A stretch of DNA of 64,000 nt from Desulfurispira natronophila (GCF_014203025.1 NZ_JACHID010000007.1:98688-162687); one strand, 5' to 3'. Shown: positions 9,381 to 20,625, counted from the stretch's first letter. Notes: generated from the sequence alone by a model not told the origin. Numbers and translations: made by a program.

Positions 9381-9554
9381 CCCCCTGCTATGCTCGTGAT
9401 GAATTGGTGTCTTTGAGCCAACGCAAAGATATTGGGATACCGGCCTGAGGGTGGTGTGCACGCCCTTTTTCGAAAGGGAAGCCTAAAGCCTGACACTGGT
9501 TCCCGACCTGGTGAGTCCAGGTTCAAATGCCCATTTCACACGGCAGTGCGGGGG
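9381..9554 (+). ncRNA. ssrS: 6S RNA
   Basis: The 185-base gap between zapA and fau is where 6S RNA occurs in many bacteria. Features recalling known 6S RNAs are TTTGAGCCAACG (near 9413), GGAAGCCTAAAGCC (near 9478), a late GGTTCAA element (near 9520) and a closing stem of CCCCC (9381-9385) with GGGGG (9550-9554) plus weaker pairs inside. 6S RNA mimics an open promoter and binds RNA polymerase-sigma70 in stationary phase. Ends are estimated from the closing stem. A covariance-model search for 6S would settle it. Confidence 0.78.
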
Positions 9555-9561
9555 ACTTCCA

Positions 9562-10143
9562 ATGCATCGAATATCCGCTGTCAAACAGCAGTTGCGCCTG
9601 GTCTGCCAGAAGCAGCGTCAACTCATATCATTCCAGCAGCAACAGCGCCTTGGCTCTATTATAAGCCAGCGCCTTATCCATCTGCTGGGCCCTCACCTTC
9701 CAACCAATGTAGCCAGCTACGTACCCCTTGCCGGGGAAGTAGACATCACCCCTCTCAATACCTATATCTTGAAGCAAAACGGTCACCTGCTTTTACCAAG
9801 GGTGACCGGAGTAGACATGAGCATGCACCAGGTCACCGGCCTGAACCAGCTGGTCAGGCATGGTAAAATGTGGCAGCCATCTTCAGATACTTGTCGTTGC
9901 GATGAAGTACCGCTCATCATAGTACCTGGTGTGGCTTTCGATAAGCTCCGCAACCGTATGGGATACGGAAAAGGATACTACGATCGCTTTTTGGCTAACA
10001 ATAATCATCATCGTTCCTTTTTGGTCGGTGTGGTCCAGGAAGATTTGCTCTTCGCATCTATCCCTGCAGAACCCCATGACAGAAAAGTGGACATGATCGT
10101 AACGGAAACATCGATAATCGGAGGAAAACCATGGAAATCATAA
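9562..10143 (+). CDS. fau: 5-formyltetrahydrofolate cyclo-ligase
   Basis: Converts 5-formyl-THF to 5,10-methenyl-THF with ATP. 193 residues, normal length. The C-terminal signature [13 protein letters not shown] binds ATP and folate, and VPGVAFD precedes it. An upstream in-frame GTG at 9511 would place the N-terminus inside the 6S RNA gene and adds non-conserved residues, so the ATG at 9562 is chosen; GGGGGA lies about six bases before it. The 3' end overlaps the start of rny by 13 bases, implying coupled translation. Confidence 0.93.
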   Translation: MHRISAVKQQLRLVCQKQRQLISFQQQQRLGSIISQRLIHLLGPHLPTNVASYVPLAGEVDITPLNTYILKQNGHLLLPRVTGVDMSMHQVTGLNQLVRHGKMWQPSSDTCRCDEVPLIIVPGVAFDKLRNRMGYGKGYYDRFLANNNHHRSFLVGVVQEDLLFASIPAEPHDRKVDMIVTETSIIGGKPWKS

Positions 10144-11687
10144 TTATCGCCGCAGTAGCAGGCTTGCTCGTGGGGGCAGGTGGTGGCATCGCCTACCACA
10201 AAAATATCACCCAGCGGAATATCAACGCAGCTCAAAACAACGCTGAGGCAATCATCACCACTGCCAAGCAAGAGGCGGCCACTCTGCGCAAGGAAGCAGA
10301 GGTGGAAGCCAAAGAGCTTTTGTTGCGCTCCCGCCAGGACCTGGATCGAGAGCTCAAAGAGCGAAAGAAAGAGCTGACACAGATTGAAAACCGTCTGCTG
10401 AGCAAAGAGGGCAACATCGACAAGAAGCTCGATAGCCTTGATCAGCGCGAGGAGCGGTTAACCCAAAAAGAAAAGCAGCTGCAGAGTCGCGAGAGTGATG
10501 TGGATAATCAAGCGAAAGAGGTACAGGACATTATTGTGCAGCAGCGCCAAGAGCTGGAACGTATCAGTGGCCTGACCCAGGAAAGTGCCAAGCAGATACT
10601 GATGGACGAGATATTCCAGGAAACTCGCCAGGAAGCCGCCAAGGCAGCCAAGCAGATAGAGGACGATGCGTTGGATGCGGCTGAACGCAAGGCAAAAGAG
10701 TATATTGCCACTGCCATAGGACGCCTAAGTAGTGACACCGTGTCGGAAATGACCGTCAGCGTGGTAGATCTGCCTAACGACGAAATGAAAGGCCGTATTA
10801 TTGGTCGAGAGGGACGCAATATACGTGCCCTGGAAGAGTCTACGGGGATTAACCTTATTATTGATGACACACCCGAGGCAGTCATTCTCTCCGGCTATGA
10901 CGCCATCAAGCGCGAAGTGGCCCGCCTCTCTCTGGAGAAGCTGATTACCGATGGACGCATACATCCGGCCCGCATAGAAGAGGTCGTGGAAAAGACCCGC
11001 AAGGAGGTTGACCGCACCGTCAAAGAAGCCGGTGAGGGGGCCATGTATGAGCTTGGCATCAATAATATTCACCCGGAACTGGTAAAGCTGGTGGGGCGCC
11101 TGAAATACCGCACCTCTTATGGTCAGAATATCTACCAGCACTCCATTGAAGTGGCTTATATCTGTGGCATTCTTGCTGCCGAGCTGGGAGTAAATGTGCA
11201 GATTGCCAAGCGGGCCGGATTGCTTCACGACATTGGTAAAGCTGTCGACCATGAAGTGGAAGGTTCTCACGCCATTATCGGATTCGATTTGGCCAAAAAA
11301 TACGGTGAAAAACCAGCTATTCTTAATGCCATTGGTGCTCACCACGGCGAGATGGAGATGGACAGTGTCGAAGCTGTCCTGGTGCAGGCAGGTGATGCCA
11401 TAAGCGCTGCCCGCCCCGGCGCACGGCGCGAAGTTCTTGAAAACTACATCAAACGCCTCAAGAAACTGGAAGAAATAGCGGACTCCTTTGAGGAGGTAGA
11501 GAAGGCCTTCGCTATACAGGCCGGACGTGAGGTTCGGATTATCGTCAAAAGTGAACAGGTCAATGACTCTCAGGTGCACATGCTTTCCAAGGATATTTCT
11601 AAAAAGATTGAATCCGAACTCACCTATCCCGGTCAGATCAAGGTTACCGTTATCCGGGAAACCCGCTCTGTGGAGTACGCCAGGTAA
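10131..11687 (+). CDS. rny: Ribonuclease Y
   Basis: Membrane-anchored endoribonuclease that starts mRNA decay. 518 residues: one N-terminal transmembrane helix (about 2-20), a long charged coiled coil (about 25-200), a KH RNA-binding domain (about 210-275, [15 protein letters not shown]), and an HD domain with [10 protein letters not shown] and [11 protein letters not shown] supplying the metal ligands. Full length. GGAGG lies before the ATG. It is the last gene of the unit and convergent with maeB. Confidence 0.97.
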   Translation: MEIIIIAAVAGLLVGAGGGIAYHKNITQRNINAAQNNAEAIITTAKQEAATLRKEAEVEAKELLLRSRQDLDRELKERKKELTQIENRLLSKEGNIDKKLDSLDQREERLTQKEKQLQSRESDVDNQAKEVQDIIVQQRQELERISGLTQESAKQILMDEIFQETRQEAAKAAKQIEDDALDAAERKAKEYIATAIGRLSSDTVSEMTVSVVDLPNDEMKGRIIGREGRNIRALEESTGINLIIDDTPEAVILSGYDAIKREVARLSLEKLITDGRIHPARIEEVVEKTRKEVDRTVKEAGEGAMYELGINNIHPELVKLVGRLKYRTSYGQNIYQHSIEVAYICGILAAELGVNVQIAKRAGLLHDIGKAVDHEVEGSHAIIGFDLAKKYGEKPAILNAIGAHHGEMEMDSVEAVLVQAGDAISAARPGARREVLENYIKRLKKLEEIADSFEEVEKAFAIQAGREVRIIVKSEQVNDSQVHMLSKDISKKIESELTYPGQIKVTVIRETRSVEYAR

Positions 11688-11742
11688 GTAAAAACCTGTT
11701 GTAGACGCTTTCAGTCACCGTAAGTCAGCTTATCAAATGAAA

Positions 11743-11774
11743 AGCCCCGGTCTCAAAGGAGACCGGGGCTCTTG
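11743..11774. terminator. Bidirectional terminator between rny and maeB
   Basis: A perfect 12-base stem (AGCCCCGGTCTC 11743-11754, GAGACCGGGGCT 11759-11770) with loop AAAG. On the minus strand it is followed by TTTTCATTT, on the plus strand by CTTGT. It lies between two convergent genes. Confidence 0.85.
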
Positions 11775-11797
11775 TATAATAAAACAAGTAGGAACTT

Positions 11798-14065
11798 CTA
11801 GCTGTTGTGTTGAATAGCTTTGAGCCCTGCCAGTGCAGTAAGGTTAACTATGGCTTCTACACCGGATCCTCGCTCCAGTACATGAGCTGACTTGTCCAGG
11901 CCTACCAGGATTGGTCCGATGGCATCAACTTCAGCAGTGCGCATCAGCAACTTGTAGGCGATGTTAGCTGAACCAAGATCGGGGAATATAAGAATATTGG
12001 GATCACCCTTAAGCTCGCAGAAGGGGAAAAGCTCCTTGCGCAATGGCTCATTGAAGGCAATGTTGCCTTGCATTTCACCCTCAACTTCAAGATCTGGCGC
12101 CCACTCTTTTACCAGTGCGGTGGCCGTGGCAATTTTTTGGGACTCGGGAGCCTGAGCCGAGCCGAAATTGGAGAAGGAGAGCATGGCAACTTTGGGGGTA
12201 ATAGCAAACTCCTTGACAAACTTGGAGACGGAGATAGCGATTTTCGCCAGCTGTTCAGCGCTGGGGTTGATGTTCACCGTAGTGTCAGCAAAGAAGAGAG
12301 TGCGTCCCTTAAATACCATCATGTAGACACCGGCCACGGCTCCATGGGGATCTTCGTTCTTGATACAGGTCAGAATTGGACGAATGCCATCGGGGTAGCT
12401 CATGTCCTCACCACTGACCAGGCACTGCACGTCGCCGGTCTCCAGCATCATGGCGGCGTAGTAGCCGTTGTCCTTCTGGGCCAGCTCCTTGGCGCGAGTC
12501 AGGGTCATGCCCTTGCGCTGACGCTTTTTGTATATGAGCTGAGCATAGTCCAGGCTCTTTGGATCCTGTTGAGGATCAATGATGGTAACCTTGTCGCGCT
12601 CCACTCCGTATTTATCCAGCTGAGCGGCGATGTTCTGCTCTTTGCCAAGCAATACCGGGTGCATAATTCCCTCATCAAGCACTCGTGCCGTAGCACGTAC
12701 AATAGCATCGTTCTCCCCTTCCGGGTATACGACCTTGAAGTTGCATTTTTTGACCTGGTTGAAGGCGTAGCGCATAATAGCCTTGGAGCGCCCCAAAGTG
12801 GACTCCAGGTTTTCGCGGTAGGCGTCGAAGTCCTTGATGGGCTTGCGGGCCACACCGGTCTCCATGGCAGCCTTGGCAACACGGGGAGCTATGTAGAGCA
12901 GAGCGCGAGGGTCAAAGGGTTTGGGGATGATATACTCTTTGCCGTACTCGAAGCGTTCCACACCATAAGCCTTGAGAACCGAGTCGGGGACTTCTTCCTT
13001 GGCCAGTTCAGCAATGGCCTTAACCGCTGCGATCTTCATTTCGGCATTGATCTCGGTTGCGCGAACATCCAGGGCACCACGGAAAAGGAAGGGGAAGCAC
13101 AGAACGTTGTTGACCTGATTGGGGTAATCACTGCGTCCGGTTGCCATAATGCAGTCAGGGCGAGTTTCAACCGCATCGGGATAGGTGATTTCCGGATCCG
13201 GGTTGGCCATAGCAAAGACAATGGGATCGGGGGCCATAGACTTCAGCATTTCTTTGGTTACCGCGCCAGCAACACTGACACCGCAGAAAAGATCTGCACC
13301 AACCATGGCCTCTTCTAAAGTACGCGCATCCGTTTCAACGGCGAAACGCTCCTTGTAGGGGTTCATGGACTGGGTGCGCCCCTTGTAAATGGTACCTTTG
13401 GAGTCACAGACCACCAGGTTTTCCTTGCGCAGCCCGAGGTCGACAAAGAGTTGGGCGCAAGCGATACCAGCAGCACCGGCACCGTTAAAGACCGCCTTGA
13501 TCTTGGTGATGTCCTTGCCAGTTATTTCAATAGCGTTGAGCAGGGCAGCTGCAGAAATAATAGCGGTTCCGTGCTGATCGTCGTGAAATACTGGGATGTC
13601 CACCTTGGACTGCAGTGTTTCCTCAATATAGAAGCAATCGGGCGCACCGATGTCCTCCAGGTTAATCCCGCCAAATGTGGGAGAGATAAGTTCGCAAGTG
13701 CGGACAATTTCGTCCTTGTCCTTGGATTGCAGCTCGATATCAAAAACATCAATATCTGCAAACTTTTTGAAGAGAGCGCCTTTACCTTCCATAACCGGCT
13801 TGCCGGCCAGTGCACCGATATCACCAAGCCCCAGCACAGCGGTACCATTGGAGATGACGGCTACCAGATTTCCCTTGGCAGTGTACTCATAAGCAGAGTC
13901 AGGGTCTTTTGCGATTTCTTCACAGGGCCGGGCAACACCTGGGCTGTAGGCCAGTGAAAGGTCTTTTTGCGTCTCGAAAGGCTTCGTGACAATGACCTCC
14001 ATCTTACCTTTACGTCCGCTACTGTGATACTCCAGAGATTCCTGGTATATGTCCTTTTTCTCCAT
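11798..14065 (-). CDS. maeB: NADP-dependent malic enzyme with C-terminal phosphotransacetylase-like domain
   Basis: Oxidative decarboxylation of malate to pyruvate. 755 residues, the usual length of MaeB-type hybrids. The N-terminal malic domain (about 15-155) includes [14 protein letters not shown] and [16 protein letters not shown]. The Rossmann domain (about 165-400) includes [11 protein letters not shown] and [15 protein letters not shown]. The C-terminal third resembles phosphate acetyltransferase ([15 protein letters not shown]), which in this family is regulatory rather than catalytic. GAGG lies eight bases before the ATG. It follows sucD by 37 bases on the same strand. Confidence 0.95.
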   Translation of the reverse strand: MEKKDIYQESLEYHSSGRKGKMEVIVTKPFETQKDLSLAYSPGVARPCEEIAKDPDSAYEYTAKGNLVAVISNGTAVLGLGDIGALAGKPVMEGKGALFKKFADIDVFDIELQSKDKDEIVRTCELISPTFGGINLEDIGAPDCFYIEETLQSKVDIPVFHDDQHGTAIISAAALLNAIEITGKDITKIKAVFNGAGAAGIACAQLFVDLGLRKENLVVCDSKGTIYKGRTQSMNPYKERFAVETDARTLEEAMVGADLFCGVSVAGAVTKEMLKSMAPDPIVFAMANPDPEITYPDAVETRPDCIMATGRSDYPNQVNNVLCFPFLFRGALDVRATEINAEMKIAAVKAIAELAKEEVPDSVLKAYGVERFEYGKEYIIPKPFDPRALLYIAPRVAKAAMETGVARKPIKDFDAYRENLESTLGRSKAIMRYAFNQVKKCNFKVVYPEGENDAIVRATARVLDEGIMHPVLLGKEQNIAAQLDKYGVERDKVTIIDPQQDPKSLDYAQLIYKKRQRKGMTLTRAKELAQKDNGYYAAMMLETGDVQCLVSGEDMSYPDGIRPILTCIKNEDPHGAVAGVYMMVFKGRTLFFADTTVNINPSAEQLAKIAISVSKFVKEFAITPKVAMLSFSNFGSAQAPESQKIATATALVKEWAPDLEVEGEMQGNIAFNEPLRKELFPFCELKGDPNILIFPDLGSANIAYKLLMRTAEVDAIGPILVGLDKSAHVLERGSGVEAIVNLTALAGLKAIQHNS

Positions 14066-14102
14066 GTAAAAAACCTCACTTTCCTTTTTGGTTTATAAAA
14101 AA

Positions 14103-15017
14103 TTACGATTTATTCTTGCATTGATCGAGCAGGTCCATATCCAGCAGAAACTCTTCCATAACCTTACCCACATCGACAATCGTGGGGGCCATGCGTATTC
14201 CCGCTGCCTTCATGGCTGCTATCTTGGACTGGGCCGAGCCGGTGCTGCCGCTGACAATGGCGCCAGCATGCCCCATGCGCTTGCCCTCGGGGGCGGTCGC
14301 ACCGGCGATAAAGCCTACCACCGGCTTGTTCATGTTCTCGGCCGCCCACTCAGCGGCCTGCTCTTCGTTGGAACCACCAATTTCGCCGATCATCACCACT
14401 GCCAAAGTGTCATCATCAGCGGCAAAGCGCTTCATAACATCAAGGTGGGTCAGCCCGTTGATGGGATCACCACCTATACCTACGACGGTGCTCTGCCCGA
14501 GGTTGCGGGAGCTCAGCTGGCTGACCGCCTCATAGGTGAGAGTTCCACTGCGGGACACTATACCAATATGGCCTCTTTGGTGGATGTAGCCCGGCATAAT
14601 CCCCATTTTGCATTCGTCGGGAGTGATGACACCGGGGCAGTTGGGGCCAATAAGTTTGACTCCGGGTGTGGTGCGCAGAAAATCTTTAACGCGGATCATA
14701 TCGATGATAGGAATGCCTTCAGTAATGCAAATGACGACTTCAATACCGGCGTCAGCTGCTTCCATAATGGCATCAGCGGCAAAGAGGGGAGGAACGTATA
14801 TCATGGATGCGTTGGCACCCGTCTCGTCCACTGCCTGGGCAACGGAGTTGAACACCGGCACCTTGCCATCTACGGCTTTACTTCCGCCCTTGCCAGGAGT
14901 TACCCCTCCTACCACATTCGTTCCATACTTGAGAGCCATTTCGGTATGGAAAATACCCTGGCTGCCGGTAATACCCTGAGTGATGACGCGGGTGTTTTTA
15001 TTGACCAGGATACTCAT
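14103..15017 (-). CDS. sucD: Succinate--CoA ligase alpha subunit
   Basis: Forms succinyl-CoA, or succinate plus nucleoside triphosphate, with SucC. 304 residues. It has the CoA-binding domain (about 1-125, [19 protein letters not shown] and [10 protein letters not shown]) and the ligase domain with the phospho-histidine in [10 protein letters not shown]. Full length. Its ATG overlaps the sucC stop as ATGA, and a GGAGG site lies inside the sucC end. Upstream neighbour sucC and downstream maeB make a C4-acid unit. Confidence 0.97.
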   Translation of the reverse strand: MSILVNKNTRVITQGITGSQGIFHTEMALKYGTNVVGGVTPGKGGSKAVDGKVPVFNSVAQAVDETGANASMIYVPPLFAADAIMEAADAGIEVVICITEGIPIIDMIRVKDFLRTTPGVKLIGPNCPGVITPDECKMGIMPGYIHQRGHIGIVSRSGTLTYEAVSQLSSRNLGQSTVVGIGGDPINGLTHLDVMKRFAADDDTLAVVMIGEIGGSNEEQAAEWAAENMNKPVVGFIAGATAPEGKRMGHAGAIVSGSTGSAQSKIAAMKAAGIRMAPTIVDVGKVMEEFLLDMDLLDQCKNKS

Positions 15018-16186
15018 GCCGCACCTCCTTCACGGGCTTTTTCTACCGCAAGTCTGGCGGCTTCCTCCAAGGTTTTGGCCACGATGAGATTTTCACCGGA
15101 CTCCTCGATGACCTTCATGCCTTCCTCCAGGTTGGTGCCTGCCAGGCGAATGACAATCGGCACCTGCACATCTATGGATCGCACTGCTTCCACCACGCCA
15201 TTAGCAATGATGTCGCACTTCATGATGCCGCCAAATATATTGATGAGTATCGCCTTGACCTTTTCGTCGCGCAGAATGATGCTGAAGGCGTTGGACACTT
15301 TTTCCGTATTGGCTCCGCCGCCCACGTCAAGAAAGTTGGCCGGATCGCCACCGTAGTGCTGAATGATATCCATAGTCGCCATTGCCAGTCCAGCACCGTT
15401 GACCATGCAGCCAATGCTGCCGTCCAGGGCAATGTAACTGAGGTTGTAGCGGCTAGCCTCAACTTCCAGCGGATCTTCTTCCGCAAAATCTCTAAGCTCA
15501 AGAACTTCTGGATGGCGCATGAGAGCATTTTCATCGAAATTCACCTTGGCATCCAGTGCCAACAGCGAGTCGTCTTCGGTTATGATCAGCGGGTTGATTT
15601 CGATAAGGTTGCAGTCTTTGTCCACAAACAACTTATACATGGCCTTGACTATTTTGGAAAACTGTCGGATCTGTTCGCCCGCGAAGCCCAGGGCAAATCC
15701 CAGCTTGCGTACCTGAAAGTCGAGCACTCCAATGGAAAGCTCCACGTGCTCCATGAAGATCTTTTCCGGATGCTCTTCCGCCACCTCTTCGATATTGATT
15801 CCACCTTCAGCCGAAGCAATAATGGCAATGCGTTTGTCTTCGCGATCCACCACCATGCTCAGGTAGAACTCCTTTTTGATTACCTTCTGCTCTTCTACCA
15901 GAATACGTCGCACCTGCTTGGCCTTGCCGCCCGTCTGCGCCGTCTGCATGGCCGTGTTGAACATAACCTCAGCCACTTCCTTGGCTTCCTTGGAACTCTG
16001 CACCAGCTTGACACCGCCGCTGGCACCTCGGTTGCCTGCATGAATCTGCGCCTTGACCACCGACTTTCCGCCCAGGCTGCGAGTGATGTCTTCAGCTTGC
16101 CAGTTGGTGTAGGCAACCTTCCCCTTAGGGACAGGTATTCCGTAGGATTCAAATAGCTCTTTACCCTGATACTCGTGAATGTTCAT
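15014..16186 (-). CDS. sucC: Succinate--CoA ligase beta subunit
   Basis: ADP/GDP-forming beta chain. 390 residues from [16 protein letters not shown], the conserved N-terminus; the open frame continues upstream with non-conserved residues. It has the ATP-grasp domain (about 1-235), with [22 protein letters not shown] and LDAKVNFD. The C-terminal ligase domain has [15 protein letters not shown] and [16 protein letters not shown] precedes the ATG. First gene of sucC-sucD-maeB. Confidence 0.97.
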   Translation of the reverse strand: MNIHEYQGKELFESYGIPVPKGKVAYTNWQAEDITRSLGGKSVVKAQIHAGNRGASGGVKLVQSSKEAKEVAEVMFNTAMQTAQTGGKAKQVRRILVEEQKVIKKEFYLSMVVDREDKRIAIIASAEGGINIEEVAEEHPEKIFMEHVELSIGVLDFQVRKLGFALGFAGEQIRQFSKIVKAMYKLFVDKDCNLIEINPLIITEDDSLLALDAKVNFDENALMRHPEVLELRDFAEEDPLEVEASRYNLSYIALDGSIGCMVNGAGLAMATMDIIQHYGGDPANFLDVGGGANTEKVSNAFSIILRDEKVKAILINIFGGIMKCDIIANGVVEAVRSIDVQVPIVIRLAGTNLEEGMKVIEESGENLIVAKTLEEAARLAVEKAREGGAA

Positions 16187-16713
16187 AGACAACCCTTTCA
16201 CGCTCATGTTTGTCGGGTTTTCGGAATGTTGGGCTCGGCTAGACGGCTTACGTGTTGGGATGCACAAATAAACGCCTGGCAACTTGCATGACAGCCAGTT
16301 GTTTGCCATTCGCTCGTTCAGGCCCGGTGGGTTTCAGGAGTTACCTGCACCCGGAGCTACTGTTTCAGCCAGGGGTGAGTGTCAAAGGAGTACGTAACGC
16401 CGCTATCACACCTCACTGTCAGCAAACATACAGCAAGATTCAATCTTATACTGCTGCCAATTGACCTGTGCCGACCTGGTTGCTTCTGTAAAAGTAAAAC
16501 TAACATACATGAAAACACCAACAAAACACGGTTTCCATTCCCAATGGCAAAAAAAAACCCCTGTGTTTCATTGGGACAATGCGTATGTACTCATCTCTTA
16601 CATAGTGCCTGGAAAATCCATTGCCTCTGATAATATATTCATATACGATACATGCGTCTTTTGTGTGATGCTAACTTGTAAGCCGCAAACCATGCGTTGC
16701 CAGGAGGGGGTTA
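16187..16713. other. Divergent intergenic region, no gene recognised
   Basis: 527 bases between sucC (minus) and the gspE-like gene (plus). It should hold both promoters. Only short weak open frames occur. A possible -10 for the plus strand is TATACGATA near 16640, without a clear -35. AGGAGGGGG just before 16714 is the ribosome site of the next gene. No RNA gene was recognised. Confidence 0.4.
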
Positions 16714-18354
16714 ATGAAGGAGAAGTTAGGGCAGATTCTGGTTCGCTGCCATGAGCTCTCTGAAAATCAAATTCAGACGGCACTGCTTGTGCAGCAGCGG
16801 AGCGACAAGCGCTTGGGTGCGATCTGCATGGAACTGGGTTTTATTGACGAGTTCCAATTGCAAAAGGCACTGGCGCAGCAATTCGATATACCAGCTATAA
16901 ACCTCAGCATGACCCCACCGGACAATACCATAGAGTGCCCTATGGGAGTTGACTGGATGCGCCGCGAAGAGATTCTTCCCCTGTGGCACACTCCCCAGGG
17001 AAAGTTGGTCGTCGGTGTCGTTGACCCCCTCAATCTGCAGGCCTGGGACACACTCAGTGCTCACATGGGCGGCTCGCTGCAAAAAGCCATTGTCACCCCC
17101 GGTCAGCTCAAGGCTGTGCTTGATGCGCTTTCCACCTCAGGTAAATCTTCGCTTCGCACAAACGTTGCTTCGCCAGGCACCGATGAAGCAACCCAGATAG
17201 TTGAGGAAGTAGACAACATTTTGGCCCATGCCATCAGGCAAGGGGCCAGCGACATTCATATTGAGCCTACCCGTGAATTATTGCGCATTCGCTTGCGACG
17301 AGATGGAACGCTTCACGAATATCGCTTGCTGCCAGATTACTTCCAACAGGCTCTGGTTACTCGCATCAAGGTAATGGCAGAGATGGATATTGCCGAAAAG
17401 CGCCTACCACAGGATGGCAAGTTTCATTGGGAGTGCAGTGGGAAGCAGTACGACATTCGAGTATCAACACTGCGTAATATTCATGGAGAGGGTGCAGTAC
17501 TGCGCATCTTGCAGCGTTCCCAGGATATTCCCGACTTCCAGCAGCTCGGCATGGAGCCCAGGGATTGCCGTACGGCAAAAGATCTCTTTGAGCAGCCTGG
17601 TGGTATTGTGCTTATCTGTGGCCCCACAGGCAGTGGCAAAACCACTACCCTTTACTCCGCCCTGCAACTTGTCAATCGTATGGACCGCAAGATAATAACC
17701 ATCGAAGATCCTGTAGAGTACCAACTCCCCCTGATTAACCAAGTGCAGGTTAATGTCAAAGCGGGTATGGACTTTTCTGTCCTGCTTCCCTCGCTGTTGC
17801 GCCAGGACCCTGACATCATCGTCATCGGTGAAATTCGTGATCATAAAACCGCTGCCATGGCATGTCAGGCTGCACTAACCGGACACCTGGTCATTTCCAC
17901 CATTCACACTACCAGTGCTGCTGAGGCAGCTACCCGCTTAGTGGACATTGGAGTAGAGCCCTTTTTAGTTTCCTCCAGCTTGCGAGGTGTCATTGCACAG
18001 CGTCTGGTACGTTGCCTCTGCAGCGACTGCGCCGACTGGAGAGCTGCTACACCAGAGGAGCAACGCTGGCTGGGAAAAGATCCAGGGCAGCCCCTGGGGC
18101 ACCCGGTAGGCTGTGATCAGTGCTGGCAAGGGTATCGTGGCCGTAGCGGTATATTCGAAATACTGGTAATGAATGACACCGTTCAAGAGCACATACAGAA
18201 GCACACGCCCGCTCCCCTTATCTATCGACAGTTGCAGCAAGACGGCTCGCTGGTATCCCTGGGTGATGATGTCCGGACGAAAGTGTCCCGTGGCATAACC
18301 TCCATAGCCGAGGCAACTCGCGTCCTGGGGCGTGAGGGAGATGGTGGTGAGTGA
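16714..18354 (+). CDS. GspE/PilB-type secretion ATPase
   Basis: Hexameric cytoplasmic ATPase that powers pseudopilus or pilus assembly. 546 residues. The N-terminal GspE-N domain (about 1-150) is followed by the bilobed ATPase: ASDIHIEP, Walker A GPTGSGKTTT (near residue 303), Asp box IIVIGEIRD, His box GHLVISTIHT, and a zinc-binding CLCSDC ... CDQC pair (near 434-470). A strong AGGAGGGGG precedes the ATG. It overlaps the gspF-like gene. Whether it belongs to a type II secretion or type IV pilus system cannot be told from sequence alone, because no secretin or major pilin is nearby. Confidence 0.93.
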   Translation: MKEKLGQILVRCHELSENQIQTALLVQQRSDKRLGAICMELGFIDEFQLQKALAQQFDIPAINLSMTPPDNTIECPMGVDWMRREEILPLWHTPQGKLVVGVVDPLNLQAWDTLSAHMGGSLQKAIVTPGQLKAVLDALSTSGKSSLRTNVASPGTDEATQIVEEVDNILAHAIRQGASDIHIEPTRELLRIRLRRDGTLHEYRLLPDYFQQALVTRIKVMAEMDIAEKRLPQDGKFHWECSGKQYDIRVSTLRNIHGEGAVLRILQRSQDIPDFQQLGMEPRDCRTAKDLFEQPGGIVLICGPTGSGKTTTLYSALQLVNRMDRKIITIEDPVEYQLPLINQVQVNVKAGMDFSVLLPSLLRQDPDIIVIGEIRDHKTAAMACQAALTGHLVISTIHTTSAAEAATRLVDIGVEPFLVSSSLRGVIAQRLVRCLCSDCADWRAATPEEQRWLGKDPGQPLGHPVGCDQCWQGYRGRSGIFEILVMNDTVQEHIQKHTPAPLIYRQLQQDGSLVSLGDDVRTKVSRGITSIAEATRVLGREGDGGE

Positions 18355-19561
18355 CATCAGTACCTTTTCTTACGAAGCGTGCCGACCTACGGGGGAGCTG
18401 GTTGAGGGAACGGTCCGCGCCACCTCCCCGGAAAATGCTCGCCAGCAACTCCTCCAGCAGGGCATGGTGGTTCTTGCTCTTAAACCGCAAGGAACTTTTG
18501 TTGACCGCATTATTCCGCGAAAAGGACTCCCCCACAAAGAGCGACTCTTTTTTCTGCGCCAGATATCCGCCCTTCTGAGTTGTGGTATTCCTCTAAGCCG
18601 CGCCCTGGTCATGATAGCCAACTCCCATCGTCACACGAGTTTCTCCCAGTCCCTCATGGGCATAGAAACGGACCTGCGTAGTGGCAGCAGCCTGTGGCAA
18701 GCCATGCAGCGCTACCCTCATTGGTTTGACTCCCTGCTGATATCCATGGTGCGAGTAGGAGAGGCCACTGGAAGCCTGGATGAAATGTTTGAGCACAGCG
18801 CCCGCGTGCTGGAAAGCCGACACAATAGTCGTAAGCGTCTGGCAAATGCATTGCGCTACCCGTCAATAGTGTTGGTGAGCCTGGTGGCTGCTTTTGCATT
18901 CTGTGTCGCGATCATTATTCCCCGCTTTGCCGATATTTTCAGTCGTTCTGATACGCCTTTACCACCCATCTCCCAGGGGTTAATTGCCGTTTCCAACTTT
19001 AGCTTGAGCGCAGGGCCCTACCTGCTTGTGGTCCTGGCTGCGGTAATTTTGATTGCCGCTTTTCAGTGGCGGCGCCAACCTCGCTTTCAGGCAGCGCTGG
19101 AACGAATCGCCTTAAGAGTTCCCCTGCTGGGGCCGATAATACAAAAAAGCCATACGGCGAACCTTTTCATGGCTTTAAAAACCATGCTCAGTAGTGGTAT
19201 ACCATTGCGAGAAGCAGTCTCGCTACTGCAGTGCACCAGCAGCAGTGCTCTGGTGCAGAGGCAACTCGCCGAGGTGGACTCCTTGTTGCACCAGGGGAGC
19301 GGTTTTGCTGCAGCCCTTGAAATTACTGATCTCTTCCCCTCCCTGGCCTTGCAACTGGTTCGCACTGGCGAGGATACCGGTACGCTCGACATTATGCTGG
19401 AACGTACCAGCCGCTACTACGACCAGGAAACAGAGCACCACCTGCAAACGCTTGCCGGCTATCTGGAGCCGGCACTGTTGCTGGTTGCTGGAACCATGGT
19501 CTGCTTGCTGGCCCTGGGAGTGCTTTTGCCCATGTGGCACATGGCGGGGGCTTGGCAATAA
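18341..19561 (+). CDS. GspF/PilC-type inner-membrane platform protein
   Basis: Polytopic protein linking the ATPase to the growing pseudopilus. 406 residues with two repeated GspF domains (about 70-195 and 275-400). Three membrane segments lie near 173-195, 226-243 and 373-400, and it has the family motifs FLRQISALLSCGIPLSRAL and FMALKTMLSSGIPLREA. The start is uncertain: ATG 18341 and in-frame GTGs at 18332, 18344 and 18347 all overlap the gspE end. AGGGAG at 18335-18340 best suits the GTG at 18347. Confidence 0.92.
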   Translation: MVVSDISTFSYEACRPTGELVEGTVRATSPENARQQLLQQGMVVLALKPQGTFVDRIIPRKGLPHKERLFFLRQISALLSCGIPLSRALVMIANSHRHTSFSQSLMGIETDLRSGSSLWQAMQRYPHWFDSLLISMVRVGEATGSLDEMFEHSARVLESRHNSRKRLANALRYPSIVLVSLVAAFAFCVAIIIPRFADIFSRSDTPLPPISQGLIAVSNFSLSAGPYLLVVLAAVILIAAFQWRRQPRFQAALERIALRVPLLGPIIQKSHTANLFMALKTMLSSGIPLREAVSLLQCTSSSALVQRQLAEVDSLLHQGSGFAAALEITDLFPSLALQLVRTGEDTGTLDIMLERTSRYYDQETEHHLQTLAGYLEPALLLVAGTMVCLLALGVLLPMWHMAGAWQ

Positions 19562-19627
19562 GCGTAAACCCATAACACTCGACACCAAAAGACGGTACGG
19601 CACACACCCAAGAGGGGGAGGAGAGGC

Positions 19628-20257
19628 GTGAAAATATCATTAAATGGCAAAACAGCACACATTGACAAACGGGGCTGTCGCCACATGGGGCATTTGCTGG
19701 AAAAGATCCAAAAAGAGTTTCTGGCTCAGACCGATGTCATGGTGAGAATAGTGGCCAATGACGAAGATATATCAGCCACCGACGAAAGCCAGTGGCCAAA
19801 TATACCTTCACCACCCGTAACCCGCCTGGCTGTGGAAACAGCCCCTATCAAGACCCTCTCTCTGCAAAGCATTCACGATGTGCGCGAATCCCTGGATAAG
19901 GTGCAGTCGGTGCTGGAAGAGGTCGTAGAGGATGTTGGGAAAAAGGACCGGACTGACCGAGCAGTCAGTCACTTTCACGATGTCATAAAACTTTTTGACC
20001 AGTGGGTTTTTCCTATTGTAGAGCGACTATGCACATTGTATAAGTTACCCATGGACACTTTTACCGTAAACGGCCAGAGTGCAGTGGTGAGTATCAATCT
20101 CTTCATTAAAGGTATAGAAGAGGCAGTCACTCACCTGGAGCGCAGTGCCTTTGAGGATTTCCGCACCCACCTCACCGAAGAGGTGACCCCGCGGATAACC
20201 GACATCGATGAAGTTTTTCAACAGATACACCAGTACATTCAGACCCATGGAAAATGA
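19628..20257 (+). CDS. Uncharacterised helical protein in the GspE/F cluster
   Basis: 209 residues, not recognised. GTG start at 19628 with GGAGGAGAGG just upstream. The first 60 residues look like a small mixed fold (VRIVANDEDISATDESQWP), and the remainder is alpha-helical (SIHDVRESLDKVQSVLEEVVEDV; FRTHLTEEVTPRITDIDEVF). No signal peptide and no membrane helix, so cytoplasmic. Its stop overlaps the ATG at 20254 and its position between gspF-like and pseudopilin genes suggests an accessory role in that system, or a co-transcribed unrelated function. Confidence 0.75.
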   Translation: MKISLNGKTAHIDKRGCRHMGHLLEKIQKEFLAQTDVMVRIVANDEDISATDESQWPNIPSPPVTRLAVETAPIKTLSLQSIHDVRESLDKVQSVLEEVVEDVGKKDRTDRAVSHFHDVIKLFDQWVFPIVERLCTLYKLPMDTFTVNGQSAVVSINLFIKGIEEAVTHLERSAFEDFRTHLTEEVTPRITDIDEVFQQIHQYIQTHGK

Positions 20258-20265
20258 GGTGTGCC

Positions 20266-20625
20266 ATGAATGACCGTGAAGTCCTTATTCTACAGCTGAT
20301 CAGCTTGACTCGTGAATTGAGGCAATATATCGAAGCTCAAGGCGAAGATGGCATTTCCAGCGATGCCATCATTGATGAGCTTATCCAGCGGCGAGGCGCC
20401 CTGACTCACCAACTGCTGCAGGCGTGTGAAAATGTGGAACACATCGGTGGCTCCATTGATGAGCTGGTGGAAGAGAATCACCATTTGCTGGCCAGCGTGA
20501 ACCGTGAAAAAAGTCAAGTAGAGCAACTCCTGGCTATGCAGCAACGTAAAAGCACCCTCAAGGACAAATACCACCAGCTTCAGTCTATCCGTGGTCACTC
20601 AGTGCTGGTGGATCGCAACTCCTGA
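20266..20625 (+). CDS. Small coiled-coil protein, possibly FlgN/FliT-like chaperone
   Basis: 119 residues, helical throughout with heptad-like regions (LISLTRELRQYIEAQ; LVEENHHLLASVNREKSQVE). The ATG at 20266 is preferred over 20254 because AGG lies six bases before it. Length, helicity and the central RRGALTHQLLQACENVE segment recall FlgN-type export chaperones, but no decisive motif is visible. Cytoplasmic. It is followed after two bases by the pseudopilin gene. Confidence 0.7.
   Translation: MNDREVLILQLISLTRELRQYIEAQGEDGISSDAIIDELIQRRGALTHQLLQACENVEHIGGSIDELVEENHHLLASVNREKSQVEQLLAMQQRKSTLKDKYHQLQSIRGHSVLVDRNS

Noticed and set aside
9511..9561. Longer N-terminus of the cyclo-ligase from GTG 9511
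   Set aside because: It lies inside the 6S RNA and adds residues not seen in the family; the ATG at 9562 has a ribosome site.
12068..13318. 416-residue open frame on the plus strand
   Set aside because: Antisense to maeB, which has full family motifs over the same bases.
14088..15356. 422-residue open frame opposite sucD/sucC
   Set aside because: Antisense shadow; the minus-strand genes are unambiguous.
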